The notes: generated by a model not told the origin, from the sequence alone. DNA of 64,000 bases from Phoronis australis (GCA_002633005.1 NMRA01000092.1:777116-841115), one strand, 5' to 3'. Positions 13,306-27,318 are shown, counted from the stretch's first letter. Translations and numbers: made by a program.

Positions 13306-16300
13306 CAATGTTCCTAAACGACATAATTGATCTTGAGTAATCTGTTGTTTGTATTTAATCTGTATTGTGTGCTGGAGTCTTGCTATCATTGAGTTGAAAC
13401 ACCGAATGATCTGAATGAATTCTGACTGTGTTTTTCATCTCTCCACGTTATATTAATAATTCTGGTGTTTGTAAAGCACCCACTCAATCTAAGCGCCTTT
13501 AGTATTAAAACAGCATGTATGTAAATTTACATTCGCCTGTGATTTGCAGCCGACATCCGATTAGGACCAAAAAACATAGTTGACTATGGTCTCTGTTCTT
13601 ATGAAAATCGAGTAGGTTGTGTTTTTTTGCTGAACACCATTTCAAAAAAGAATGTCCACGCAAGACGACTCATCGCTTGATAAATCGTAGCGTTTCAAAC
13701 CTTATCACCCTTGCTAAGGTGCCTTCATTGAGCTTTCCGAGCAACGCCGGAACTTGGCTGAGGAAGCCGTGCGTTTGTTCTGACTCTTTTCTTTGTCAGT
13801 GAGTGCAGGTTGCACTATAAGACGGGGTACAGACCAGAACCAACTATGTTTTTTCAGCTTTAGGTGCCTGGTTACTCTTTCCTCACAGAGGCCATTCTCA
13901 ATAAAGAAGGGACTCCCATTGAGAAAAAAAAACTACTCAGGAGCCTTGAGAACGTCTCCTCTCCAAGACCCAAAATCAAACTCGTGAGCTCACGGTCGTT
14001 TACCTTGTACCAAAGGGTTGATCATCGATTCTTCAGCACTACACGTGCAAAGCATTGATAAAACTGCCTATTGGCGCTAGCGGTTGACTTTTACTACATT
14101 GGCAAACTGACTTAAACGCTAGCGTTTTCGCTAGCGCGTTCGCTTGTAGTAAAAATGCCACGCAGTCATGTGAACGGTTTGCAGGCGGTTTGAGTTACCC
14201 CCAAACTGCTGGCGATTTTTCCAGCACTTTTAAAGCCAGATTGATTACTTCGAAAAGCACACAAGCGCATTAATCAATTCATGCCCGAGAGTGAGTTTTT
14301 TACACCAATCTTACCCTAAAAGCATCTAAAAATATTGTATGGCAGATTCGCTATCTAAAATATGCGACACTGGACGGAAGGTTTGTCCATTTTAATAAGT
14401 TCCTAACAAATCAAATAGAGAGTTATTCAGAAGATTAGTTTATATAGCACTTAATGATTTTTATGTTAAAGGGTCGTAAGTGATTGATGTTAAGCTAAAC
14501 GATTGCCAACTTTGCATGGATCAGACGTAGGCTACGACCTCAATCCCATTTGAAATGGACACGGTGTCCACCATTAGTTTTGTAAATATCGGTTTAAAAA
14601 CATTCAAAACATATTCAAGCATATGAAGAAGTGATTTTAACTCGACTGTAGTAGAGGGACGCAGAAGAAGAACGATTAAAGAAGGCGTTACAGCGAATAA
14701 TTACAAATGCTGGATAGCTTCCCAATCCTGAAGAACTATGCTATAATACACAGGCAATGGGAAACTAACACCAGAGACGTTTTCATTAAAATCGCATAGC
14801 GACAAACAGGAAGACTATTGCTTACAAACACGAAACAGCAAAAAAAAATTTTTTTTTGAAGTTATCAATCACATTATGAGAAATTAGCGTGTTTTTGTCT
14901 TTTAACTAAATACGGATTGCTTTGACCGTCTAACTAAATAAACTTTCTATGAATTCTGCTGTCAACATCGATGATGTAGAAATCAACGATGGCAGCATGC
15001 TAAAATATCATGAGATGCTGACGTCGCTATCGTTAATTAACAATACACAGCGCATGCTTATCTTCTTTGAAAAGGATTTTTTCACAAAAAGCAGCACAAA
15101 AATCTGCGAAATCTATTTGACAAGAATTTTATTTACCGTCACAAATTAGGACTTAATAGTTCTGAGATACTGTTTAAATTTTTCTTCCACCTAGCCCATT
15201 TAGTGAGCGCATCAAACAAAACAAGTAATATAATAGCGTAACAGGTGTGCTTGGACAAGACTTGTTGGATATCTCAATTAGATACTTGATTGAAATCTAC
15301 ACGTAAGCAACCCCATTTTGTTAAAATTTGATCACGAATTTTATCAACTGTCTGTAGACAACCGCTGGCGACAAGAACAATGGTTGTTTTAAATGATAAG
15401 ACACGAATTGCGGAATTCACTACTTAAACGAGAAAGCGATCTACCTCAAATATTGACCTATAGGCTTAATATATAGACACTTGGTAGTCACTTGAAAATT
15501 CGATAACTCTTCAACCAACAGAGCACAGTTCCTTAACAAACACCAGTTTGACACCAAGCTGCAATAGTCAGACACCAGATTATCGGCAGTGACCAATCTG
15601 CACGGTAACCCCTGGCCCTTAGCAGAGCTACAGTGGTTCGAGTAAAACTCAAATATTGAAAATCGTACGTCATATATTGATTTTTCACTCAATAGTAACA
15701 GGCATGACACAAGCCAATAAGAAATTCATTATATCAGAAACACGAAATGGGTATTCTAAGGTATTAGAAATAAGTGGATATTATGACAGAGGCTGATTTT
15801 GGGGCGAAGGTGAGCAAACCTTCCTTTCAGGCTCGCCTTCGAAAAGTATTGTTAGACCCCCTTGTGACATTCTAGGTTCACAGGTGCTATGACGTATGTT
15901 TTGCTATGACCTCCCTCTACCGGAATGAAAAACAGCTCTTACACCACTTAGTCTCATAAAGGTGGCCTCAAATATTCCGTACTCAGATTAGAAGTGATTT
16001 CTGGACTTGAGAAGACGACACCTGGAGGATTAATTTGGCTTGATTCTGCGGTAAAGGGCCTACATTTTTTGCAGCAACTCTAATCCACAACTCGCTCATT
16101 TCTGACAGCAAGAAAATACCTTTTCCTCGTGCCATTTTTACATTTCCAAAACAAGATTGCGGTCTTATCCTCTATCAGCATTGTAGGATATTAATTCAAC
16201 ATACCTAATTTTCTCTCTCAATTAAATCAGTTCTCACCAAGGACCAGAAATATCTTCCGAACCGAGCACGCAAAGGATTGAGAATAGTTTTATGTCGGTA

Positions 16301-19300
16301 CCTTATGCAATTCAAATGTAAGTGTTTTTGTTATCGAAACTCCAACAACACGGTGATTGGGGTTTTATTGAATGTATGCGATGAGTTCCGTCTGGGTGCT
16401 CACCGCCAATGACTGATCACCAGTGTCAAGTGGGATTAGGGCACGGGTCGAGAGGGGATATTTAGATAAGAAGGAATCAAATAATGTAATAATGACACAT
16501 TTGTAGTTGACTGTGTACCAAAGGTCTACGATTCAGTCAAATATTTCACTGGAAAACATTAAAAGTTGCAATGCGAAAAAACGATGGAATGCAAATTGAC
16601 AATTCTGTTCATCACTTTTTGATCAATTCACAGTACATATTGTTACACTGCCTCGGTTTCGTGCCACGCTTTTCCGGGATTTATCCGACTAGATTATACG
16701 AAAACGGCAACATTTTGCAAGACGCGTCAGCCAGAACTACGTCATACCAATACACATTTTGTTATGTTGGGAGACATTGTATGATAGAGCCGGGGATGTT
16801 TTGCCCCCCTGACTTTTAATTTTGCCACAGGGACATTGGCGGATCTAAGGTGTCGCAAGAAGGCTCAAACCACATTTTTCGAAGAAAATATGTTTGCTTA
16901 AGCTGTATTCTTGTTAGGTCGTGTCTGTAGGGGAGGGGGCGGCCACATGGTACCCTTAATTCGCCTTTTAGGATACGGTTGGGTTAGTGTGAACGGAAGG
17001 GTAAAAAGGATATTGATCCCCATCAGGAGAGACATGACGTCAAATAAAGCCACTGGTTAGTGCTGTCACTTAGCAAAGCTTCTTGGAAATCGGGTTAATC
17101 AATGCATTGAAAAAAAAGAAATGATCACCGATAATATTAAGGCATTTTACGCCACTTAACCAAAGCTGAAAATTGAATTAAGCGCGGCATGGTGATGGCA
17201 GTTTTGTCTGCAAATAGTAATCGTCGTCTTCCTCAATTGTTTTCTTTTAGGAAACAACGGAACATTTTTTTTTTCAGAAATAAAACGTTGTTGATACATA
17301 CGGATGATTTTCCAACAAGGCTTATATCACTGAACGCGAAAATATCATCAACATTCAGCAAAACCCACGAGTTACAATAGGCAAAAATGCACGTGCTTAC
17401 CCGAAATTAGGTAACATTTTCAACAGGCATGAGTTAACATATGTTTGTTTCAGCTAAGGGCAAAAAACATTTGATTCTGGTCTTTTAGTCCAACTCATGT
17501 TGAGACCTGCGCTCACCAACTAAAAAAACGCCGACCTGCCAAAATTTCAGTCGATGTCTCGCATTTTTCTGAAAAGCTACACAGAGGCAAATTCAGCAAG
17601 GGAAAGCAAGGTTTATAGCCCTTTAACGAACTGTCGTTGAACAAAACTGCAGTGTTGCCACGCAGTGTACCGAAAAACAAGAAAAGGCGGCGAAATTGCC
17701 AAGTATTCCGACACTGAATGAGAAAGACGAAAAAGACGATCGACATTATCATCTTGAACGCAAAAACTGGAGAAGAGTAGTGACCATGTAGGGGTATCCA
17801 CAGACAAGAAATAGCGATACACCACGTAAAAATAAATATATGAACAACTTCAGGCATGTCAACAAATCGAACTGGAACACAATGTATTAACACACACGTC
17901 TCCATCTCAAATATCCACCTGCCTTTGACTTATACCTTCTGCCTATTGACGATAAGCTGGTATTTGTTTTTGAATAGACGCCTTTCGAATTTAAGATTGT
18001 TCACATTTTTGTCGTGAGCGTTCCTGGTTTGGTACACAAGAATTCGTAAACCGATTGCCTATCCGGCTTTTCGAATTCCATCAAGAAGCTCGGAAGTATT
18101 CTCCGCCAAAAATTACAAATTTACACTAAAGTCAGAAGTCAAGAGAACTGTCAAATTTACAAATAGTATACAACCCTTACCGTAAGTTAAATATACCCTT
18201 CGTCAATCAGCTTAGCATCTGCTTCTGTCCAAACGAGCTGACACCTGTATCATCCCACATTAATAAAACATGCAAAAGTTTTAACCAGTCAGGTATAAAA
18301 TTGCTGATTGAACGATAATGAGAAAATTTGATTATATTGCGCTGGCATCGTCAGCCTATCATTGTTGATTCCCGTCAGCATAGTTTCTGCGTAACCTAAA
18401 AACTCCTGTTCACCAATAGTATTATCTGATATGAGATGTTTAATAGCGGTGTATGGTTCTGAGGGCTACATACGAGCCCGTCATCTCTTGTATTGTGTGT
18501 AACGTGTAGACGTATGTACTGCTTAAGGCGCTAACATTAATTTTTGTTATGACAAGCACGGCCCGTGATCTTCATAAGATCGTTGACGATAAATAACAAT
18601 TGGACTACCGTATTTAAACGTTTGTAAAAGACACACATGGAGTTCGGGTTAAATTTGAAGTAGTTTATTTCACAATCTTGAGTTTCCGATAATTTTAAAG
18701 ACCAAGCTTCCATAATGTTAGGTGTTAATGAAGGTATTGAATTCTGCAGATCAGTAAAGAAATTCCAAGTAGTGTACTATTATTTCCACATATATCAAAG
18801 AATCGACAAATCGTGTCCAATTGCGATCATCTGAAAAAGCTGAAATAGTTATTCGTCAACAACCAATATTTCGAAGATTTGAGATTAAAACACAGAAAGT
18901 CCGTCCAACTGATGAAAAATGACACAGCATTTAATCAACAGCGACTACATGGTTCTTGCTTTTAGAGTTAGTGAGGGACGAGTAAAAAGCTTATCCGTTA
19001 GTTCTAATGGGTAAATGGCATGGACGTCTAACGGAAAAACAATTTGATTTATTAATGTTGTTGACAGGGCAAGAAATTTCAAGTTTGGCATGTAATATTT
19101 TGTACCTAAAGAAACTGCACTTTTGAAAAACATTTAATTCGCTGAGGAGACGTGAGATATCAAGGGAGAAAGATTTTGATAATTCGTTCCAATATTATTC
19201 AGTATGAACACAAAGCGTTTGATGATGACGATCCCACAATGCATACGGTGTATGGCCCCGAAATACTTTAAGTGTCTTTTAGAAACAGTCCAAATTGTAA

Positions 19301-19312
19301 ACTAAGAGTTTT
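13306..19312. other. Intergenic, no gene seen
   Basis: Short ORFs without domains. Minor structures are a GCTAGCG-rich inverted stretch near 14075-14155 and a small GGCGAAGGTGAGC/GCTCGCCTTCG hairpin near 15803-15842. A 130-codon minus ORF at 17513-17905 overlaps a segment that resembles 3180-3290 and is probably repeat. Confidence 0.4.
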
Positions 19313-19735
19313 TAAGAATTAATACGAAAATAGGTTTTGTATGCGTATGAGTGTGTAAACCATCTGTCTGCGAGACTGATTTCTTCTGGTGTCCTGCCAG
19401 CAGTGCTTACTGTTGTGGCGTAATGAATGTGACCGGTATCTACCATGTTCCACACCCAGTTTCGTCATTGCTAACTGGAAGAGAGCATTAAACTGATGGC
19501 GAGTGAGAGATTTTCTTCCAAAATGACAAAGGAACTGGTGGGCAGTTAGTGGACTGATTTTGCTAAAGTTGAGCATGTTGTCCACAAGGCATATAAGTGG
19601 GTGGTGGGTTAAGCGATGTATAACGAATGTTGATGTTTTCCCACGTTGGTCGGTCTTGGATGAATCGATTTTAATAAAAACCTTGTCGCTGGCGATGGTG
19701 ACGTTGCCCGCTTGAAGACCTCCATAACGTGTCAA
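19313..19735 (-). pseudogene. Tyrosine recombinase relic (DIRS/Crypton-like), frameshifted
   Basis: Minus-strand frame of about 138 codons with the shape of a retroelement or Crypton tyrosine recombinase: TRYGGLQAGNV near the N-terminal arginine box, a KTDQRGK strand, FCHFGRKSLTRHQFNAL-type spacing (reads FLCHFGRKSLTRHQF here), and YRSHSLR as the HxxR box. Immediately after HSLR the family sequence continues in another frame (TVSTAGRTPEEISLADRW, then YKTYFR), which restores the GRW-like (here DRW) and Tyr-box regions. So the copy carries a frameshift at about 19420 and lacks its N-terminal part. No terminal repeats were found. Assignment to DIRS, Ngaro or Crypton is not possible from this piece. 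Confidence 0.7.
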
Positions 19736-21850
19736 AGGGAAAAGTTTTTGATAACGTTAAGGCTTATTTTCGTTCCATTGTTATTTATGAACACAAAATG
19801 TCTCACGCAGATACGAAGGGAGGTAGGGACAATGTTTATATGTTAAAATATTCCTATTTTGATAGACCATCATAAAATGTGGAGCATTTTTAATATAATT
19901 TCTATAAATTGTTCTAGAGAACTGTGTTATTGAAATCAGCGCGTTCATATCGTACAAGCAAGAAGTATAAGTCTTCATACACGGAGTTTTAATTTAGGAC
20001 TTTCTATACGCTTTGCAGAAAGTCCCGAGTTCGAACCCCGATCAGACCAGAGATCTTTTCAGACATAACTATAGGTCACGTGATGTGACCAACATATGGC
20101 GTGTATGGAAATTTATAATTCTTACTTATGTTCTGGCTGACTATGCATGAAACGTAGTAACTGAAACTTTCAAATGAACCCGATGGAATATTTCTGAGAT
20201 ATGATGCTCCAAATTTGGACATTTTTCAAAGGTTCTACATACAACACTGTTCAAGGACTGAAACTGTGTTACACATCTGCGAGGTTGGCTGAAAACAAAC
20301 AGAAAGTTGGAAAAAAATCAGCAAACAAAATCAAGCAGACCATAGTCATAAAGGTGTTGTCAATGCTACTTGCAAACAGAAATGAAAATCAAGACTGGCA
20401 TAATAGAATGCGGTTCATCAACGTCTTTCACCGTTGTTGTTTTGCTGACTTCATGTAATAGGACCTTTTATATGTCACTTGTATGTTCATATTTACACTT
20501 AATGACATCAACTAATTAATCACCTTTTGTCATTTTACTCCAATGACGCAAGTTTATGAGTAGCACGAGCTTTGCAATAACAACTGCTCTGAGTCATATA
20601 CTACGGGAAACAATAAAACACGGTAGGGCCATAAACGTGTCGGGAGGCACTCATTTTTCTTTCTACAGTGTAGGTGAATTATATAAAAAATCTCATCAGT
20701 AAATGATTAACACACGCGTCAGACTACGACTAGTGCATTCTGGGTCAAAAGGTCAGACAAACCAACACGTATAGCGCAAACAAGATGGATCACAGAACAC
20801 CGATTTACGTTTTCACTTCCGTTTACATATGACGTCATTGACAGGTCTGCGTATTTAGCCAAATGTCTACTACAATACTCAATAAAATTATATTTTTCTG
20901 AAAATAGAAAGCCTTTAGAAATTGATTTATGCTTTTTACGAAAATATAATTAATTGGGACACATAACCACGTCTTGTTAGTAATACTTAGCAAAAATGAA
21001 AGGTTCACGGATAGAAAAACAATCGCATGCGCCATTTTCGAAGTCGGGGGGGGGGGCTTCGGGGTTTCAATCGAGCCCCCACCCCCCGAGGAAAAGGTCT
21101 GTTAAAGATAGGATATAGATGGACAACAACAACAAAATTGTTGCACCTACTGGTACTACTAAATACAAAGATAACTAAGTCAGAAATAATTTTGAATTTG
21201 CTCCTGATTCAAAGCGCTTCAGGTGCCAACGGGCCGTACCCGCGCCTGATGGCAACACCAAAGGATAACAAGGGAGTATAGAAGTAAATGTCTATACTTA
21301 GGCATAGAAATCTAGCCCTATAACCTAAGTAAACAAAACAGTAACGTGAGAGCTCCCAAAAAGTAGTGCGGTGTGAATACCCTTAAATCGACCAAGAAAC
21401 AAAACAGCTGAAAATTGAGATTTCTTATATTTCTATTTCGGCTTAATTGCTAGCAGGCATTTTCAAATTTTGAATTGAAAATGATCGTCAAATATCTAAA
21501 TATGTTGTTCATCTACAGTGTCCACTTTGATTTTGGATTGTTGGATTGACGTGCATGCGTGCACACGTGTGTGCGTTTCCTTTCTGTAAATTCAGCACAC
21601 CTTGAGGGCAAGTTCACTCTGGACAGTCCTCCGTCGTGGTCAAAACCAGACATTTTACTACCGTGTTTACTTGCACTGAGAAAACTCCTTCGAGCATTTT
21701 CACTTTATTAGGGAAATGTAGGCCTAGACCTCAATGAAGAAAGTTTTCTCTAGTCAATCAGTGTCAATGATGCACAGGCCCCCAGACTTCATACGAGCAA
21801 CAAAGTTGGTGGAAAAGATTTCCAAGGTTACATGTCACTATGGCAAAGAG
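19736..21850. other. Intergenic, no gene seen
   Basis: Contains a B-box-like GAGTTCGAACCCC near 20031 without a matching A box, and a G/C homopolymer-rich patch at 21045-21090. No supported gene. Confidence 0.4.
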
Positions 21851-21852
21851 TA

Positions 21853-22825
21853 ACTCCTAAGGTCCACTACTCCGAAAGTCCACTCCTCTGAAGGTCCACT
21901 ACTCCGAAAGTTCGCTACCATCGAAATTTCACTACTTCGAATTTCCACAATTCCGAAACCAGGCCCGGGATCTTTTTGCTGGAAATGGAACTCGAAATTA
22001 TGTTTGTCAACTTCTGTTCTTCTTTTGTGAGATCTCAGTAAAATATTTATTGTTCTATATCTGTGGCTTACACGGATAACCTTTTAATCCCAGTTTACAC
22101 TTCCTGACACCAGCATTAAGGCTAAAACTTTGAGTCTAAACTCGAAATCTCGAGTTTTACTCGACTAGCAAGGAGTGTACACATACTACACTCCTTGCTC
22201 GTAGCACGAATGTAGGGGTCATTAGGTGCAAACCTGGACTAGAAAATCACGTGCACAAACAATAATGAACTCGATCACAGGCTAATAGACACTTATACTG
22301 AGTTAGCACAAAAGTAGAACAAAAATGACAAAAATAAGTTCGAGTTCTATTTCCAGTAAAAGATTAGACCCCGGGACAGAACTTCCGATAGTTCATTTCT
22401 CTGATAGTCTGCTCTCGACTCATTCTGAAACGGAGACAACACCTAGGGCACGAGAGTCAAGGCTGCGGCGACCAACGGCGGTTTTAAATTTAAGAAGACT
22501 GAATCGGACTCCCTGACTTCGCAAAGACTGACTGTGGCTGGGTGGCCTAGTAACTACAGTACATAAAGTTTCGACCCGCGTGGTTCCTTGGATGAGGTTG
22601 AGGTGCAGCGGCCAGTTGTTTTCGGTATGGGTACACCACTCAGTGCATCTAATAACCGAAGTATCGTTTATTTTTACATGTAAAAGTATAAAAATTACAC
22701 TTGAGTCTAAAAGTTTAGATATCTTTGGAGCAGTGAACCTTCGGAGTAGTGAATATTTGATATAGTGAACGTTCGGAACAGTGAACCTTCGGAGTAGTAA
22801 ACTTTCGAAATAATGGGCTGTTCCC
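21853..22825. mobile_element. Repeat element with iterated inverted termini
   Basis: The left end (21853-21960) holds several copies of CCACTACTCCGAAAG-like units. The right end (22720-22825) holds the complement, CTTCGGAGTAGTGAA, several times. Together they bracket about 0.97 kb. The interior (about 22130-22380) is related to 41867-42120, and a 13-bp perfect hairpin lies at 22167-22199. It is non-coding as far as seen. Superfamily unknown. Confidence 0.55.
22167..22199. repeat. Perfect 13-bp hairpin
   Basis: AGCAAGGAGTGTA, a 7-base loop, then TACACTCCTTGCT. It lies inside the repeat element at 21853-22825. Confidence 0.9.
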
Positions 22826-23558
22826 ATTTCCAGCGTTGTAAGCAGCTTAGTAACACACAAAAATACAAGCAGATAAACAATTTCGTCGTCATTCACCGAC
22901 TAGACTTCATATTTCCGTTCGATTACGTAATGCGGTGTAATCACTCATTTAAGCATGCCTGATTTAAAACTTTGGGCCAAATTACATCAGAAATTGAAAC
23001 CCGTTCTTTGCGAGGAACCGTCACAGCTGTGTCAAAGGCCTTACCGAAAACTGTACAGTGTCGACGTTTGCAAAATATCAAGGGTCCACAGTTCTGTAAA
23101 TTAGCACCACTCCCCACTCAATGCTGGCTACGGGCCTGAAATATCCGGTATTCTTGGACCATCCCGATTTGCAGTCAAGTGATCTTTACTCACCCTAACA
23201 GTCGAAAAGGCTTTGGTGACACATACACATCCCATGGAAGGTAGACATCAATGGGTAATTGTTATGTTACCCCGGGACTCTTTTATCGATGAACAAAAAT
23301 TGTTAACATTCTTTCAACCATTCATTCTGTATCAGACGACAACATCCGAGAAGATGCCGAATCATTAGTGCGTTAAAGTAACAACAGGAGTTCACTTTTT
23401 TATCACAATTCATTGTTATTTGACGAAGCTATTACTGACAAGGCGATCTTTAGTTAAGATGACAGAAATTACTTTTGGGACCACATTACTTGGCAAGACG
23501 CCATTAGTATTCCCGATATAGTATAAAAGATATATATTTTTTTTCAACTAGACTAAGC
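22826..23558. other. Intergenic, no gene seen
   Basis: No domain-bearing ORF and no clear repeat. Confidence 0.4.
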
Positions 23559-23790
23559 ATGCATGCACACGTGGGGGGGCTCGGGGGGCTCGAATGAGCC
23601 CATGTGGTGAAAATGGGCAAAATGGCCCACCTCAGAGAAAAAACTCCGAAAAGGTAGACAACAAGAAAAAGTCCATTGAAAGGCAGGAACTACCAAAAAA
23701 TTCGGCGAATGCACCCCGTAAATCTTAGTAAAAGGTCCATACTCTCAAGAATTCGAGCTCCCCATTTTGTAGGCTGGGTGCGCGCATGCT
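23559..23790 (-). mobile_element. GCATGCGCGCACCCAG MITE, copy 1
   Basis: Reversed copy of a roughly 230-250-bp family also at 33227-33465 and 53211-53460. Shared blocks are the GCATGCGCGCACCCAGCCT end, a TGGACCTTTT block, a GAGGTGGGCC-TTTTGCCCA block, and a GAGCCCCCCGAGCCCC tract before the other end. Non-coding. Confidence 0.75.
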
Positions 23791-26700
23791 AAGAATAGTG
23801 GACTTTTCGTGTTGGCCCTCCATAGAGTAACGAGAGCGCGACTTTCACTTGATGTCAGTGCAGATTCGATGGAGAGAAATTCATAGTGATTCATTAACTT
23901 AAAAACAGAGGAATAAATCTCACCGTCAGACCCTCCCATTGTTTGATTAACTTGACTTCACTAACATATTTTAGATCGAAACTCTCCCGCTTTATCAGTC
24001 ACAGCACTGACGTCGCAAAACGCGGTTTCTTCTTGGCAATGGTAAATGTATGAAGCATGATGTCCTTCATCCAGGGAATAAAAAAGTTACAAATTTGCAA
24101 TTGTTATAAAATAGGGGAGGACCTGGATGGCACAGGGAAATGTGAATTCTTTGACGACATGGAGGAATGAAAGCTTACGTAGACCAGAATAAAGAATCGA
24201 AACTAGAGGCGATTTTGAGGGCGGCAAGATTTTGACGAAGACGAATGTCTTTGTGTTTTCATTAGTTGTTATATTCCTCTACGCTTTTTAAGTGCTTTAG
24301 TACAAACTGTCGTCATGTTGTTTGTATAGAATGAATCATAATCATGTTCTAATTATGGTTGCATTTAAAGTTTTGGTATGCAATCCATAAATGTAGTTGT
24401 TGAGCTACAACTGGAAACAATGCCTTTTCATCTTTGAGTCCGGAGTAAGGGAAATGTTTTACCTGTATTTGCCCAGCAAATATTAAAGGAAATATAAAAT
24501 ACCATGACAATAAATAGACAGCTATAAATAGCTGCAATGTGTACACACCTTTAATGTCTGTTTGTCAGCACCGAGAAGTGGGCAGTTGTTTGCTTTACTT
24601 GTTTTTAACAATGACCATAAATTTGCATTATTGGACTTATTGGAATCGTTGGTAGTTGAACGTAACTAATATACCTGGGTCAATTAAAATCAAATCAAAT
24701 TGTCGCTGCTGCACGAATTTCCGTAAAGGAACAACTTGTATAGTGAATCACATTAGCAGAACGAGGCAGAACAGCATGAAATGAGTCCAAGTTTCAGTTA
24801 TCACAAATTTGACAGCCTCCGTCACCACCTCATTTTACTTTTTATGGTCCAGTACGTCACGGTGGGCGGAGATGAAATTCAAACCAAGGAAATCCCGTAG
24901 ATCTCCAGGAATGAGAAGATTACAGATCAATTTATGCTCAAGATTCAACGTGTAGAGATTCCCTCAATGGACTTGCAAATTTATTTATTTTAGTGTCAAG
25001 GATCACTAATAGGGTGGATTGTTCCAGTCGCCATTTTTCCACGTACTTGCTATTGTCGTAAGTCACGGTTCATACCATTAAGCTCCCGGTTAAGGTTTTT
25101 GTAGCTCCCCAAAATGACAAAAAATGGGATGGTCCTGGATTGATGGCAATTTTGTGGAGTATGGTTGCCACGAATGGTATTCAGTTGTTCTTTGAAATTG
25201 TTTTGAGTAAAAAAGTCCAGAAATTTGGACTCTGTTCTGTTCTATTCGAATCTGGAAAACCCGCCAATTTCAAAGCACTTCCTTGATCAATGCATTTTTT
25301 TTTTGCTACGAATACAAGTACCTTTCATACGCATGGGAATTTCACAGAATCTGATTGGTAAAGACATATTTTAACGTATGGAATCTACGGTGCAAAAGCA
25401 TTTCGATTCTTGTCTCAGCTATGGGACCGAGGCAGTCGTAAATTAGTTAAATTTCTTCATCTTTGAGAAAATCATCGAATGTGCTTTCTGTGAGCTATGT
25501 GTTTTTCAAATGTCAAGGGGTTTTGTTGAACCACTAACATGTGATTACGTCCAGATCAGCCACTCGACCTGTCGTCTTTGTCCTGTAGGTTGGGTTTGTT
25601 TTTCATTAGTGGTCTGTATACTATCAAGTGGTAGTGAATGATATTTGTAGAAAAACTTATTTGTTTAATGAACAACGACTTTCTGAAGTTCTGTGTTTTA
25701 CGCTACATTTTGTTTTCTTAAAGTTTTTAAAATCACCAGTTTCATACAAAAAACACAAAAACACCACTCGACCAGTCAAATTAGAACATCCCAAAACACC
25801 ATCTGACGTTATGATAATTAGCTGATCTCGAAGTACGAGCATTCATTGGTTAAAATATTCTACATAAAATCGGGACAACTAATCACAGCACTAGTCATCC
25901 TCCATTGTGTTTAATGTGAAGTCGTCCAATAGCGGAGTTGAAATCGAATCGATTTAATGATTGCGCATGTCCGGTAATTAGTGTGCGCAAAGCCTACTGG
26001 GATTGAGAGATGTATTAGGAATGGCCGATTGGTGTGCACGACGTACAGTCTGTGTGCATTAAACTACACTGCTGTCTGTAATTTTGCTGCTATTCGCCCT
26101 AATATGCGCCCATGCACCTATAAGTGCTCCCACGCGTTTTACGACTTCGCTAAAGTAAGCGCCCAGCCCATGAACTACACATGTTTGCGAAAAATGCCTT
26201 TTAGTTACCTACAGTTCTAAAATTCTACAGTAACGTCTCTAATTTACCAAAAAGATCCGACAGTCCTGAATTTGTAGACCACGAGCCTCGTCTCTATGTT
26301 TGTATTTAGCCGCGATTAAAAAAGAAGGCAAACATTTTGGTGCTCTTGCGAGGAATGTGTTCCTCTATGGTCTGGACTTTCAAAACAGACGCAGCGTAGT
26401 TGTCGGAAGGATTGTATTGTATCTTTCCCTTACACATCTTCTCCCTTACCGTGGTATAATAAGGAATGTCAAGGCGTTTAATTGCGTTTCTGGTGGTTGG
26501 TACAATTTAGTTTTTGACCACGCCCTAGCTCTTTTTGCTTTCCAGGGGGACATCGGAGAAGTGCGGATATGGCACGAGTTTGTACAAGAAATTCGCGCGC
26601 TAATGGACAGGACACATTGGCGCTGGGTACGTTCATACGTCACACTCATGATCGTGTAACTAAGTAACTTTCAATTGAAGTCGCTTCTCTTCTATAGACC

Positions 26701-27154
26701 TAATTCCCTCCGACAGGAGGCGCGTTCCAAAACGAGGCTCACTACGATAACTCTGTTGGCTTATCGGCATAGTTGTATTCCGCGTTGTTCGAACGGCTAG
26801 AAAAATATGGACATTCAACTGTCTGTTTTACAATTCCTAAGGACGTTGAGATTCGGAAGCGTTGGGTCGTTGCCATACGCCGCAACACTGGAAAATATGT
26901 ACGTGTAAAATTTATAAATGTTTGCGAAAAGTTAGATCATATTTTGTCGCATCTCGGCTCAGTGCCCGGCGCCGGCCGGGAGCATCGTACCAATGACCGG
27001 AGAATCTTAGGCCAGCCAGGCTGCGTTTTCATGACTACGAGTTGAAACATGATGCATTTTTCTTTCGAAAAAAGACAGGGCCGTCACTCCCTCGAATTTG
27101 GGGCCGAATATCGGCCCTATTCCCCGGTCAAAAATATTGAAAATCACGCGAAAT
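23791..27154. other. Intergenic, no gene recognised
   Basis: The longest frame is a 119-codon plus ORF at 26300-26659 that starts at TTG and has no recognisable domain. Nothing supported. Confidence 0.4.
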
Positions 27155-27310
27155 CAGTGCTGTAGTGGGACGTAGGCGCACGTAGGCGCAGCCAACCACC
27201 TTTTGGCATTTGAACGTAGCACCTACGCACCGTAAGTTACGTTCAGTGCTCAAGGCAATACGGTGAGCTTTGGGCGCCTACTTACCTCTAATTTTACCAT
27301 TACAGCACTG
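27155..27310 (+). mobile_element. 156-bp hAT-type MITE, copy 2
   Basis: Begins CAGTGCTGTAGTGG and ends TTACAGCACTG. It is flanked by a perfect 8-bp duplication CGCGAAAT (27147-27154 and 27311-27318). It has the same length as copies 1 and 3, and the perfect duplication suggests this is the youngest of the three. Confidence 0.92.
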
Positions 27311-27318
27311 CGCGAAAT

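Noticed and set aside
17513-17905. 130-codon minus ORF with hydrophobic stretches
   Set aside because: One end overlaps a segment repeated at 3.2 kb, and no recognisable family or gene structure was found.
20000-20045. tRNA gene suggested by GAGTTCGAACCCC
   Set aside because: Only a B-box-like and T-arm-like stretch; no D arm, A box or acceptor pairing upstream.
26300-26659. 119-codon plus ORF
   Set aside because: Starts at TTG, no domain, no flanking splice structure, no related copy; not enough to call a gene.
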